From contig JAQXIT010000012.1 of the NCBI GenBank assembly GCA_029007925.1, positions 1-37,086 of the forward strand: DNA of 37,086 nucleotides, written 5' to 3'. Shown piece after piece: positions 26,813 to 35,642 of the stretch. The notes below the pieces were generated by a model that had not been told where the DNA came from, did not search any database, and worked only from the letters and a program-made list of their open reading frames with translations. The DNA comes from Bacillota bacterium. GTDB lineage: Bacteria > Bacillota > Clostridia > Oscillospirales > Oscillospiraceae. Position 1 is the stretch's first letter; each line of letters begins with the position of its first letter. The position numbers and the translations under genes were made by a program.

Positions 26813-28231
26813 ATGAGCAAGAAACTGGCTCTCATCGGCGGCGGCAGCGTCCGCACCTACTATTTTATTGAATCCCTGATGAAGTTCTATCGGGATATGG
26901 ATATCGGAGAAGTGGCCGTCATGGACAACGACGGCGAGAAGCTGGCCTATTTCGGCGGCATCGCCCGGTATCTGGCGGAGCGGGAAAAAAGCGGCCTGAA
27001 GGTCACCCTGACGGAGAATGCCGCGCAGGCTCTGCGGGACGCGGACTTCGTGGTGACCACCCTCCGGGTGGGGCAGGATAAAGCCCGCACCGTGGATGAG
27101 CGCACCGCGCTGGAGCTGGGCGTCATCGGACAGGAGACCACCGGCGCCGGCGGGTTCTCCTATGCCTGCCGCTCCATTCCCGTCATGCTGGACTATATGC
27201 GGCTGATCCGGGAGGTGGCCAAGCCCGACGCACCGGTGTTCAACTTCACCAACCCCTCCGGTCTTGTCACCCAGGCCATTTACGACGCGGGCTACGACAA
27301 CGTCATCGGCATCTGCGACAACGCCACGGGCATCAAGATCGACGTGGCCTCCGCTCTGCGGGTCAATGCCAGCGATCTGATGGTGAAGGTCTACGGCCTG
27401 AATCATCTGTCCTGGGCCAACCGGGTGGAAATCGGCGGCGTGGACATTCTGCCCCGGCTGATGGAAAACGAGAGCTTCCTCCAGTCTTTCCACCAGTTCG
27501 TATACTTCGACCGGAATCTGATCCGGCGGCTGGGGGTCATTCCCAACGGGTATCTGTACTATTTCTACCATCGGGAGCGGGCGCTGCGGAATCTGCTGGC
27601 GGCGCCGGAGTCCCGGGGGGAATTCATCTGCCGGAACAACGGGGAAATGATGGAAGCCCTGCGCCGGCACGATATCCGCACCGAGCCTCAGACCTGCCTG
27701 GACATCTACCGGGACTATATGCACCGCCGGGAAGGCAGCTATATGCAAATCGAGCTGGGCGGCGAGGCCGTTTCCGTGCCTCCCATTGACGTGGACGCCC
27801 TTGGCATCCGGGAGCTGATGGGCCGCAAGAGCGTGACGGAGGTCTACGAAGGCTATGCCGGCGTCATGTTCAACTATATCGACAGTGTGAAGCATAACCG
27901 GGGCATTGATCTGGCCGTCAGCGTTCCCAACCGGGGTGCCATCCCCGGCATGGCCGACGACGATGTGGTGGAGGTCACCTGCACCATCGACCGTCGGGGC
28001 GCCGTGCCCATGGGCTTTACCGAGTCGGAGATCGCGCCGTCCAATCTGGCGCTGATGAAAACCGTCAAGCGCTACGAAAAGCTGACGGTGGAAGCGGTGC
28101 GGGAAAAATCCAAGGCCGCTGCCGTGGAGGCGCTGACCATTCATCCGCTGGTACAGGACTACGATCTGGCGGTGAAGCTGGTGGAGCGCTACTGCGCGCT
28201 GAATGAGCCCTGGTGCGGCAGGTGGAAATAA
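26813..28231 (+). CDS. GH4 glycosidase, 6-phospho-beta-glucosidase-like
   Basis: 472 residues. An N-terminal NAD-binding fold (KKLALIGGGSVRTYYF) is followed by GH4 signatures: DADFVVTTLRVGQ, GVIGQETTGAGGF, NFTNPSGLVTQA, GICDNATG with metal ligand Cys168, and GLNHLSW with metal ligand His198. GH4 enzymes use NAD+ and Mn2+ in an oxidation-elimination-addition-reduction mechanism. The motif set is closest to the 6-phospho-beta-glucosidase clade (LicH/BglT type). No phosphotransferase system is present here, so the natural substrate may be unphosphorylated or be phosphorylated after import. The start lies 4 bp after the previous stop. Confidence 0.9.
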   Translation: MSKKLALIGGGSVRTYYFIESLMKFYRDMDIGEVAVMDNDGEKLAYFGGIARYLAEREKSGLKVTLTENAAQALRDADFVVTTLRVGQDKARTVDERTALELGVIGQETTGAGGFSYACRSIPVMLDYMRLIREVAKPDAPVFNFTNPSGLVTQAIYDAGYDNVIGICDNATGIKIDVASALRVNASDLMVKVYGLNHLSWANRVEIGGVDILPRLMENESFLQSFHQFVYFDRNLIRRLGVIPNGYLYYFYHRERALRNLLAAPESRGEFICRNNGEMMEALRRHDIRTEPQTCLDIYRDYMHRREGSYMQIELGGEAVSVPPIDVDALGIRELMGRKSVTEVYEGYAGVMFNYIDSVKHNRGIDLAVSVPNRGAIPGMADDDVVEVTCTIDRRGAVPMGFTESEIAPSNLALMKTVKRYEKLTVEAVREKSKAAAVEALTIHPLVQDYDLAVKLVERYCALNEPWCGRWK

Positions 28232-28234
28232 GCC

Positions 28235-29152
28235 ATGAAGAAGATTTTATGTATTGCCGAGTGCTGCTGTGATCTGATCTTTGCCGGTTTGCCCCGGATC
28301 CCGGCGCTGGGAGAGGAGGTCTACGGCGACGCCTTCGCCATCAAGCCCGGCGGCGGTGCCAATACGCCCATCAGTCTGGGCAGGCTGGGGGTTCCCGTGA
28401 CCCTGCTCACCCGCATCGGGGACGATGACATGGGCAAGGTCGTTCTGGACGGTCTCACCGCCGCCCATGTGACGGTGACGGGAAGCATCCGGACACCCGG
28501 CAGCCGTACTCCGGTCTCCGCGGTGCTCAGTACCCGGCAGGATCGCTGTTTCGCTTCCTACGGCGGTACCGGCGGCGCGCCTTTCACGGATAAAATGCTG
28601 GAGGCGGCAATCCGGGAGGCGGATATTGTCCATACCTATCTCGGCTACTGCTTTTCCTATCCCATAGCCGAGCTGTGCCGCGAATACGGCAGGGAGCTGA
28701 GTCTGGACACCTCCTGGTGCGATACGGAGGATCCCGCCAGAGCGGGGGAGGTGCTGCGCTGCTGCGACTGGCTGAAGGTCAACGAGACCGAGGCCCTGCG
28801 GCTCACCGGCTCCGGCACCCCGGAGCGGGCGCTGGAGACGCTGGCTTCGACGGTGAAGCGGGGCGCCGTGGTGACGCTGGGCGGAGAGGGCTGCATCGGA
28901 ATGGACGGCCGTTTGACCTCCGGGGAGCGAACCGTATACCGGCTCGGCGCCGTATCCCGCGGCGAATTCCGGGACGCCTGCGGCGCCGGAGACAGCTTCG
29001 CGGCTGGGATGCTTTACGGCCTGGCAATGGAAAGAACGCTTCCGGACAGCATGGAGCTTGGCAGCCGGCTGGCCGGCCTGTCCGTCACCTGGTACGGCGG
29101 AAATGACGATACATTAAATTGTACAAAAATAGACCCGGCTTTTCGGTCATAA
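28235..29152 (+). CDS. PfkB-family carbohydrate kinase
   Basis: 305 residues. PfkB signatures are clear: the GGGANTPISLGRLGVPV glycine-rich region and DACGAGDSFAAGMLYG with catalytic Asp253. The N-terminus IAECCCDLIFAGLP is the usual first strand and substrate loop. It phosphorylates a sugar or glycoside in the cytoplasm; substrate unknown, and it differs from the ribokinase-like gene at 5104. It follows the GH4 gene by 3 bp with only weak ribosome-site bases, suggesting coupled translation. It is last in the 22.7 kb operon; no strong terminator is visible after it. Confidence 0.9.
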   Translation: MKKILCIAECCCDLIFAGLPRIPALGEEVYGDAFAIKPGGGANTPISLGRLGVPVTLLTRIGDDDMGKVVLDGLTAAHVTVTGSIRTPGSRTPVSAVLSTRQDRCFASYGGTGGAPFTDKMLEAAIREADIVHTYLGYCFSYPIAELCREYGRELSLDTSWCDTEDPARAGEVLRCCDWLKVNETEALRLTGSGTPERALETLASTVKRGAVVTLGGEGCIGMDGRLTSGERTVYRLGAVSRGEFRDACGAGDSFAAGMLYGLAMERTLPDSMELGSRLAGLSVTWYGGNDDTLNCTKIDPAFRS

Positions 29153-29173
29153 CAGAAAACTTACCAAAATCTG

Positions 29174-29202
29174 TTGCAAAAAACAGAGGAATATGCTACA
29201 AT
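29174..29202 (+). promoter_or_regulatory. Promoter for the lipoprotein/mannosidase unit
   Basis: TTGCAA (29174-29179), 17-bp spacer, TACAAT (29197-29202) with an extended TG two bases upstream. A 6-bp inverted repeat, TCTGTT/AACAGA (29170-29187), overlaps the -35 region. Confidence 0.78.
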
Positions 29203-29210
29203 TCCAACAT

Positions 29211-29226
29211 GGGTAAAGGTTTACTC
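29211..29226. promoter_or_regulatory. LacI-type operator 5
   Basis: GGGTAAAGGTTTACTC, beginning 8 bp after the -10 box. The central CG of the other sites is GG here, which argues for the local LacI-family protein rather than CcpA at this site. Confidence 0.72.
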
Positions 29227-29252
29227 ACAAACATTTTGAAAGGGAGATTTCT

Positions 29253-30509
29253 ATGAAAAAGATTCTTGCAATCGTACTCGCGCTGACGATGCTGCTGGCG
29301 CTCGCCGCCTGCAAGCCCTCCGATGCAAATCCCAGCACCCAGCCCACCGACCAGCCCACCAATCCCTCCACCGACCCCTCCGAGCCTAATAACGGCCTCG
29401 CCAAGGGCACCAAGTGGAACGCGGTGGACGAGTTCCGTACCGAAGAGGACGAGAACAGCGTCTGGGTTTACAGCTTCTACGATCCCTCCGATTCCTCCTT
29501 CAACCCCATGGGTGAATACAACGACCACGACGGCTCCGGCATTGCCGGCTGGTATCCGTGGGAAGGCTCCTGGGTCGGCGTCGGCACCAATCAGGATTGC
29601 GCCGGCTATCTGGAGCAGAACTGCGAAGGCAAGGACGGCATGACCGCCGTTCTGGGCTTCAAGGCTCCCGTGGACGGCAAGTATGTGGTTACCGGTGCCG
29701 TTTTCAACCCCTGGAACCAGACCACTGACCTGTACACCGTCGCCAAGGCCGACGGCACCGTGGTCACCACCGAGGACATCAGCCAACTGGTTGAGGTCAA
29801 CGGCTACATCACCCCCACCGACGTGGAGCTTAAGGCCGGCGAAATCGTTTACTTCTACTGCTTCTCCACCGAAGGCGGCTCCTGGGTCAGCGCCTACTCC
29901 AACATTACCGTTCACTATGAGCCCACCGACGCTTCCGTCTACGAGAAGCCCGAAGTGGTCATCCCCGAACCCGAGCCCGAGTTTGTTCCTTCCGTTGAGG
30001 GCGCCAAGTACAGCGCCTACGGCGACTTCTCCCAGGAGACCGCCGACGGCATCTGGGTCTACGCCTCCACCACCGACGGCAAGACCTACACCCTGGCTGC
30101 CAGCTTCGACACCCCTGACTGGAACAGCGACGGCAATGCGGACGCTGCCCAGTGGTACACCGCCGGCGGCACCGGCATCGGCAAGAACTATGACGTGGAG
30201 AACTGGCTGGAAGCCAACGTCAGCAACTCTCCCGAGAATGGCGGCGAGATGACGGCTCTGGGCTTCAAGGCTCCCGCTGCCGGCACCTACAAGCTGACCG
30301 TCTTTACCAAGAATTTCTGGGGTCAGAACAGCGACCATGTGGTGGTTTCCCTCAATGGAGAGGATGTAACAACCATCGAGTTTGCCGAGGGCGTCACCGA
30401 GAAGACTGTTGAGGTCACTCTGGCTGCCGGCGAGATCGTTTACATCCACGGCACCTCCAATGGCGACTGGGTCAGCACCTACCTGGCTGTCTTTGTCACC
30501 GAGGGCTGA
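29253..30509 (+). CDS. Lipoprotein with duplicated beta-sandwich domain
   Basis: 418 residues. Lipoprotein signal with lipobox LAAC (Cys20), then a Pro/Thr/Ser-rich linker (about 21-48). Two related domains of about 160-165 residues follow (about 50-218 and 245-418): GTKWNAVDEF/GAKYSAYGDF, VWVYSF/IWVYAS, LGFKAP/LGFKAP, LKAGEIVYFYC/LAAGEIVYIHG, and WVSAYSNITV/WVSTYLAVFV. Aromatic residues are frequent, as in carbohydrate-binding modules. A linker with an EPEPE run joins them. I do not recognise a named family. It probably binds glycan at the cell surface (inference). Strong promoter and AAAGGGAG site suggest high expression. Confidence 0.82.
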   Translation: MKKILAIVLALTMLLALAACKPSDANPSTQPTDQPTNPSTDPSEPNNGLAKGTKWNAVDEFRTEEDENSVWVYSFYDPSDSSFNPMGEYNDHDGSGIAGWYPWEGSWVGVGTNQDCAGYLEQNCEGKDGMTAVLGFKAPVDGKYVVTGAVFNPWNQTTDLYTVAKADGTVVTTEDISQLVEVNGYITPTDVELKAGEIVYFYCFSTEGGSWVSAYSNITVHYEPTDASVYEKPEVVIPEPEPEFVPSVEGAKYSAYGDFSQETADGIWVYASTTDGKTYTLAASFDTPDWNSDGNADAAQWYTAGGTGIGKNYDVENWLEANVSNSPENGGEMTALGFKAPAAGTYKLTVFTKNFWGQNSDHVVVSLNGEDVTTIEFAEGVTEKTVEVTLAAGEIVYIHGTSNGDWVSTYLAVFVTEG

Positions 30510-30580
30510 TTTCCGCGCCAAACCGTCGGCTCCGGCTGACGGAAACAACCGAATGAACTGAGTAAACCGAAAGTGTGGGA

Positions 30581-30620
30581 GGTTGGAAAGCAAACATCGG
30601 GTAAACCGTGCTTTTCAACC
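30581..30620. repeat. Intergenic inverted repeat A
   Basis: GGTTGGAAAGC (30581-30591) and GCTTTTCAACC (30610-30620) pair over 11 bp with one G-U, around an 18-base loop containing GGGTAAACC, a half-site of the LacI-type operator. There is no T-run. Confidence 0.55.
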
Positions 30621-30622
30621 TC

Positions 30623-30664
30623 CCCTTGTCAATCCCCCCGGGAAAGCGGAGGGATTGACAAGGG
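30623..30664. repeat. Intergenic inverted repeat B
   Basis: CCCTTGTCAATCCC (30623-30636) and GGGATTGACAAGGG (30651-30664) are a perfect 14-bp inverted repeat with a 14-base loop. No T-run follows. It lies between a probably abundant lipoprotein gene and the mannosidase, so it may stabilise the upstream mRNA part or be a dispersed palindromic element. Confidence 0.65.
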
Positions 30665-30699
30665 AAAACCACCGGCAATCCGAGACGGGAGCGAGAAAA

Positions 30700-33600
30700 A
30701 TGGAACCATTCCGAATTCAGGAGCAGGCATTCACGGCGGTTCGGGAGAACCTGGAATACGGCGTGTATCATGTTATCCGAAATCTGAAAATCGAGGGCTA
30801 TATATCCCCGGAGCCCCTGCCTTTTGAGGAGCGAACCCGGGGACAGTACCGGGTGCTGGAGCCCGGGGAGCATTGGGGCGGGCTGTTTGACTGCGGCTGG
30901 TTCCGCTTTACGGGGCAGATCCCGGAGGACGCCCGGGGGCAGCATCTGGCGGTTCTGGTGGATCTGTCCGCCGAGGGCTTGATCGTGGATGCCGCCGGAA
31001 ACCCCGTGCAGGGCATCACCAGCGCCACCTCCCGCAACGAATTTCCCCTGGGTCTGTGGGGGAAGCGCACCGTGGAGCTGCCCGACTGCCTCAATGACCG
31101 GGGCGAAATCGAGTTCTGGGGCGACTTTACCTGCATGGACATCGAGGGACAGTACAAAAACAACGGCCGGATCAAGGAGGCCTGTCTGGTGTCCATAGAC
31201 GATACCGTCCGGGACTGCTTCTACGACTGGGTGGTCTGCCAGAGCCTGTTTGTGGGACTGTGCGAAAACGGCGATCCCTACGGCGCCGAGGTGGGCGCGA
31301 TTCTGGAACGTGCCGCCGCCGAGCTGCAAACCGGCGGACAGCCCCGGGCGGAAGATTCCGGTGCCGATACCGAGGCGCTGATGATGGGACGCCATGCCTA
31401 CGGCGTTCCGGAGAATACCGGGCTGGATCGGGCGGGGGAGCGGATCTCCGTCTGGCCGGATCCTGAGACGGAGCCCACACGAAAACGGGAGCATATTCTG
31501 GATACTGCCGCGGTTGTCAGAGTCCGGGAAATCCTCTCCGGGATCCTCAGCCGCCCCTGCGAGAATCCGTCCCTGCGCTATTCCTCCATTGGCCATTCCC
31601 ATCTGGATCTGCTGTTTCTCTGGCCGGAGCGGGAGACGCCCCGCAAGTGCGCCAGAACCATGTCCACCGTCATGAAGATGATGGATCGGTTCCCGGAATA
31701 CAAATTCACCCTCAGTCAGGCGCCGGTATACCGGTGGCTGAAGGAGCAGTATCCGGCACTGTATGCGCGGATGGTGGACAGAATCCGGGAAAAGCGGCTG
31801 GAGGTGGTGGGCGCCCTTTACATCGAATGCGACACCAATCTTCCCGGCGGAGAGTCGCTGGCGCGCCAGCTTCTCTACGGAAAGCGCTTTTTCCTGCAGG
31901 AGTTCGGGCTGGATATGCAGGTGGGCTTCCTGCCCGATGTGTTCGGTTACAGCGCGGCGCTGCCGCAGCTGTTCGTCAAGGCCGGTGTGCCCTATTTTAC
32001 CACCAACAAGCTGTCCATGAACGATACCAACCGGTTCCCCAGATACACGTTCTGGTGGTACGGCCTGGACGGCACCCGGATTCTGACCCATATGCTGCCG
32101 GAAAACAGCTATACCAGTGCCTCGGTACCCCAGATGGCGATTTACGGGGAATACCACGACACGGACAAGGACGTCTGCCCCCAGGGACTGCAGCTCTATG
32201 GCTTGGGCGACGGCGGCGGCGGCCCCGGCTATGAGCATATGGAGCGCCGCCGGCGCAGCCGGAATCTGAAGGGCTGTCCGCCGCTGGAGGACGAATTCGT
32301 GGTGGATTTTTTCCACCGCATCGAAAAGGACGCCGACAAATACCGCGCGTGGCACGGCGAACTGTATTTTGAGCGTCATCAGGGCACCTATACCTCCATG
32401 GCGCGGCAGAAAAAATGGAACCGGACGCTGGAGAAGGATCTGCACCTTCTGGAATGGCTTTCGGTGATGGCGGAGGGAATCGGGGGATACGCCTATCCCT
32501 GCGAGTGGCTCCGGGAGACGTGGGACGATGTGATGCTTTTCCAGTTCCACGACTGCCTGCCCGGCTCCGCCATCGATCGGGTCTACGCCGAAACCCAGGC
32601 CCGCTACGCCAGACGCCACGCCGAGGCGAAAGAGCGGATCGACCGGTGCCTGGAGCTTCTCGGGGGCAGACTGTCCACGGAAAACATGGCCCGGCCGGTG
32701 GTGCTGGCAAATCCCACCGCCTTCTCCCGGACGGAGCGTCTGGAATCGGAGGGACGGGAGCTGTACGTCACGCTGGCACCTTATACACTCCGGGCGGTGG
32801 ACTTGACGGAGGCTGTGGAGGCGCAGGCAGCCGCCTGCGATCCGCTGACGCTGGAAAATGCCTTTGTCCGTCTGGTGTTCCGGGAGGACGGAACCGTCCG
32901 CAGCGTTTTTGATAAGCTCCGCGGCCGGGAGCTTCTGCCCGGGGGCAGGTGCGGAAACGTGCTGAAGCTGTACCCCGACGAGAACACCCATTGGGATATC
33001 GAAAAGGCCTATCTGACCCGGGAGGGGGAGCAGGCCGAGCTGCTTTCCATGACCCGGCAGGACACCGGCACCCTGCGGCGGCTGAAAATGACCTTCCGCG
33101 TCGGTGTCTCAACCATCACCCAGACCGTCACGCTGGACGATTCCGGCGCCCGGGCGGATTTTGCCACGGAGGTGGACTGGAAGGAGGAGTACCGGATGCT
33201 CCGGGTGGCGTGGCCGGTGGACGCGGTGACGGAGCAGGCATCCTGCGAGATCCAGTTCGGCCATGTGAAGCGCCCGACCCATCAGAATACCACATGGGAT
33301 CAGGCAAAATTCGAGGTCTGCGCCCATAAGTGGACGGATATTTCGGATCGCAGCGGCGGCCTTGCCCTGCTGAACGACTGCAAGTACGGCTACAAGGTGT
33401 GGGACAATGTGCTGGATCTGTGCCTGCTTCGCAGCCAGAACTGCCCCTGCGATCACGGCGATCTGGGCGTTCACGGCTTCACCTATTCCGTGTTTTCCCA
33501 TGGCGGCGACGTCTGGGACGGCGGCGTGATCCGGGAGGGCTATCGCCTGAATTACCCGGTGGAAGTTCGGGGAACCGACGGGCACGCCGGAGCCGATGCC

Positions 33601-33879
33601 CTTGCCATCGCCTCCGTAGAGAACGGCAGCGTGGTGCTGGAAACCGTCAAAAAGGCGGAGGACAGCGAGGACCGGATTCTCCGGTTCTACGAAGCCGCCG
33701 GCGGCAGCGTCCGGGCAAGCATCCGCCTGTACGGATACGAAGCGGTGTCGCTGTGCGACCTGCTGGAGCGGCCGGTCGCTTCCGGAGACCTGACGGTGAC
33801 GCCGGAGGGAGCCGAAATCCATTTCCACGCTTTTGAGGTGCAAAGCCTGATCGTGCGAAAAAAAGAGGAAAGGAATTGA
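30700..33879 (+). CDS. GH38 alpha-mannosidase
   Basis: 1059 residues from ATG 30700, 8 bp after GGGAG; the frame is open further upstream but only through the palindromes. No signal peptide, so cytoplasmic. GH38 motifs are complete: GHSHLDLLFLWP with zinc ligands His301/Asp303, LSQAPVYRWLKEQYP, LPDVFGYSAALPQ with nucleophile and zinc ligand Asp413, TTNKLSMNDTNRFP, and LFQFHDCLPGSAIDRVY with zinc ligand His617. The remaining half is the usual beta-rich C-terminal part. It hydrolyses alpha-mannosides, retaining configuration. The following isomerase can turn mannose into fructose, so the pair fits mannose use. Confidence 0.93.
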   Translation: MEPFRIQEQAFTAVRENLEYGVYHVIRNLKIEGYISPEPLPFEERTRGQYRVLEPGEHWGGLFDCGWFRFTGQIPEDARGQHLAVLVDLSAEGLIVDAAGNPVQGITSATSRNEFPLGLWGKRTVELPDCLNDRGEIEFWGDFTCMDIEGQYKNNGRIKEACLVSIDDTVRDCFYDWVVCQSLFVGLCENGDPYGAEVGAILERAAAELQTGGQPRAEDSGADTEALMMGRHAYGVPENTGLDRAGERISVWPDPETEPTRKREHILDTAAVVRVREILSGILSRPCENPSLRYSSIGHSHLDLLFLWPERETPRKCARTMSTVMKMMDRFPEYKFTLSQAPVYRWLKEQYPALYARMVDRIREKRLEVVGALYIECDTNLPGGESLARQLLYGKRFFLQEFGLDMQVGFLPDVFGYSAALPQLFVKAGVPYFTTNKLSMNDTNRFPRYTFWWYGLDGTRILTHMLPENSYTSASVPQMAIYGEYHDTDKDVCPQGLQLYGLGDGGGGPGYEHMERRRRSRNLKGCPPLEDEFVVDFFHRIEKDADKYRAWHGELYFERHQGTYTSMARQKKWNRTLEKDLHLLEWLSVMAEGIGGYAYPCEWLRETWDDVMLFQFHDCLPGSAIDRVYAETQARYARRHAEAKERIDRCLELLGGRLSTENMARPVVLANPTAFSRTERLESEGRELYVTLAPYTLRAVDLTEAVEAQAAACDPLTLENAFVRLVFREDGTVRSVFDKLRGRELLPGGRCGNVLKLYPDENTHWDIEKAYLTREGEQAELLSMTRQDTGTLRRLKMTFRVGVSTITQTVTLDDSGARADFATEVDWKEEYRMLRVAWPVDAVTEQASCEIQFGHVKRPTHQNTTWDQAKFEVCAHKWTDISDRSGGLALLNDCKYGYKVWDNVLDLCLLRSQNCPCDHGDLGVHGFTYSVFSHGGDVWDGGVIREGYRLNYPVEVRGTDGHAGADALAIASVENGSVVLETVKKAEDSEDRILRFYEAAGGSVRASIRLYGYEAVSLCDLLERPVASGDLTVTPEGAEIHFHAFEVQSLIVRKKEERN

Positions 33880-33883
33880 TCTT

Positions 33884-34567
33884 ATGAAACGATCCGAAAT
33901 CAATCAGATCATCCGGGAAGCCGAAGCCCTGCTGGCGGAAAACGGATTCGTCCTGCCGCCCTTCCTGAATTGGACGCCGGAGGAATGGGCGGAAAAGGGT
34001 GCGGAATGCGCGGAGATCCGGGACAATCAGCTTGGCTGGGATGTCACGGACTTCGGCTGCGGTGATTTTGACCGGGTGGGGCTCACCGCGGTCACCCTGC
34101 GCAACGGCAACCAGAAGCATCCTGAGAAATATCCCAAGCCCTACGCGGAGAAATATCTGGTGGCCCGGGAGAATCAGCACACCCCCATGCACTTCCATAC
34201 CTGCAAGATGGAGGATATCATCAACCGTGGCGGCGGTATTCTGGTGATGAAGCTGTACTGCGCCGACGAGAACGACGGCCTGGACGAGAAGCGCGATGTG
34301 GAAATCGTCTGCGACGGTGTCCGCAGAGTGCTGCCTGCCGGCGCCGTGATCGAGCTGAAGAAGGGCGAAAGCGTCACCTATACCCAGCGGCTGTACCATG
34401 AGTTCTGGGCCAAGGAGGGCTGCGGAAGCGTACTGATCGGCGAGGTCAGTATGTGCAACGACGACGACACCGACAACCATTTCCTGACGGCACCCGGCCG
34501 CTTCCCCGCCATCGAGGAGGATGAGAAGCCCTACCGGCTTCTGTGCAACGAGTACCCCGGACGGTGA
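33884..34567 (+). CDS. D-lyxose/D-mannose ketol-isomerase
   Basis: 227 residues, the length of the cupin-fold D-lyxose isomerase family (PF07385). The N-terminus MKRSEINQIIREAEALL and the region HTPMHFHTCKMEDIINRGGG give metal ligands His103, His105 and Glu110, with His172 in RLYHEFW; the E. coli enzyme has the same spacing within one residue, from memory. These Mn-dependent enzymes interconvert D-lyxose/D-xylulose and D-mannose/D-fructose in the cytoplasm. Placed 4 bp after the alpha-mannosidase, mannose is the likelier substrate (inference). An AAAGAGGAAAGG site overlaps the mannosidase end. Confidence 0.92.
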   Translation: MKRSEINQIIREAEALLAENGFVLPPFLNWTPEEWAEKGAECAEIRDNQLGWDVTDFGCGDFDRVGLTAVTLRNGNQKHPEKYPKPYAEKYLVARENQHTPMHFHTCKMEDIINRGGGILVMKLYCADENDGLDEKRDVEIVCDGVRRVLPAGAVIELKKGESVTYTQRLYHEFWAKEGCGSVLIGEVSMCNDDDTDNHFLTAPGRFPAIEEDEKPYRLLCNEYPGR

Positions 34568-34572
34568 GCGCC

Positions 34573-35625
34573 ATGGAGAAATGGCTGGACTGCCACTGCC
34601 ATGTGCTGGGCGGCGGAACGGAGGCCGTCCGGGAGCTGGATCGGTGCCAGCGGGAGGATTTCGGCCGCTGCGCTTCCAATTTCCTCAGCGTCGAGGGTAT
34701 GGACGATGCCGCCCAGAACGCGCTGGGAATCTGCTTCAAGCTGCTCAATCCCCGGAATTACGCCTTCGGCGGACTGCACTACCGCTTTTCCTATGATTTC
34801 GGCGAGGAGGTGCGGAAGCTGGCGGAAATCGGCTTTGACGGCATCAAAATGATCGAAAACAAACCCTCCGAGCGGAAACGGCTGGGTTTCCGGCAGGACG
34901 ATCCCCGGTACGACAGCCTTTACCGGACGGTGACGGCGCTGGATCTGCCCATGCTGATCCATGTCAACGATCCCGCCGAGAACTGGGACTGGAACCGCTG
35001 CTCCGACTGGGCTAAGGAACAGGGTTATTACTATGGCGGCGGAGACTATGTGAGCTATGAGCAGGTGGCGGCGGAGACCGTCTCCATGCTGGAAAAGTAC
35101 CCCCATATGCGGGTGTGCCTGGCGCATCTGTTTTTCATGTCGGATGACGAGCCCCGGCTTCGGACGCTGATGGAGCGCTTTCCCAATCTGTCGCTGGACA
35201 TTACCGCCGGTACGGAAATGTACTATGCCTTCGACGATGCGCCGGCGGTCTGGCGGCAGTTCTTCCTGGACTATGCCGACCGGATCCTGTTCGGCACGGA
35301 CAACTGCTGCCCGGCTTCGGAGTTTGACCGGAAAATCGCCGGGGAGATCAATGATCTGGAGCGGGATTTTCTGACAAGAAGAGAACGGTTCCCGCTGTGG
35401 GATCGCCGCATTCAGGGTGCCGGATTGCCGGAGACGGTGGTTCGGAAGATCACCCATGACAATTTCCGCGCCTTTGCCGGCCGGAAGCCAAAGCCGCTGA
35501 ATACCGAAAAGGCGGCCGCCTATCTGCGCGGCCGTCTGGAAAACGGGGAGTACCGCCTGAGGGAAACGGAACGCGAGACCATACAAACTGTCCTTGAAAT
35601 GCTGAAGGGACGGGAAATCCTGTAA
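34573..35625 (+). CDS. Amidohydrolase-family TIM-barrel protein
   Basis: 350 residues of the amidohydrolase-2 type (PF04909-like). Metal-site motifs: WLDCHCHVLGGG (His8, His10), MLIHVND, VCLAHLFF and ILFGTDNCC with the final Asp. Family members cleave lactones, decarboxylate acids or hydrolyse amides; a sugar lactonase role would fit a sugar operon but is only inferred. ATG 34573, 5 bp after the isomerase stop, is preferred over a GTG at 34543 inside that gene; both have weak ribosome sites. It is last in this unit. No clear terminator precedes the regulator's promoter. Confidence 0.82.
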   Translation: MEKWLDCHCHVLGGGTEAVRELDRCQREDFGRCASNFLSVEGMDDAAQNALGICFKLLNPRNYAFGGLHYRFSYDFGEEVRKLAEIGFDGIKMIENKPSERKRLGFRQDDPRYDSLYRTVTALDLPMLIHVNDPAENWDWNRCSDWAKEQGYYYGGGDYVSYEQVAAETVSMLEKYPHMRVCLAHLFFMSDDEPRLRTLMERFPNLSLDITAGTEMYYAFDDAPAVWRQFFLDYADRILFGTDNCCPASEFDRKIAGEINDLERDFLTRRERFPLWDRRIQGAGLPETVVRKITHDNFRAFAGRKPKPLNTEKAAAYLRGRLENGEYRLRETERETIQTVLEMLKGREIL

Positions 35626-35642
35626 GAATCGCTGATTTCCTC

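Noticed and set aside
22573-26856. Long minus-strand open frame opposite the GH106-like and nucleoside-hydrolase genes
   Set aside because: Same composition artefact; it crosses gene boundaries and shows no motif. Similar shadows at 6311-9277, 9392-10948 and 30496-32991 were dropped.
29170-29187. TCTGTT/AACAGA repeat as terminator of the 22.7 kb operon
   Set aside because: Only 6 bp, no T-run, and it overlaps the next promoter's -35 region.
30524-30543. CCGTCGGC/GCTGACGG hairpin after the duplicated-domain lipoprotein as a terminator
   Set aside because: Short stem with a G-U pair, followed by A-rich rather than T-rich sequence; readthrough to the mannosidase seems likely.
30583-30699. Upstream extension of the mannosidase reading frame
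   Set aside because: The extension runs through two palindromes and has no family similarity, while ATG 30700 has a well-placed ribosome site and begins the usual GH38 N-terminus.
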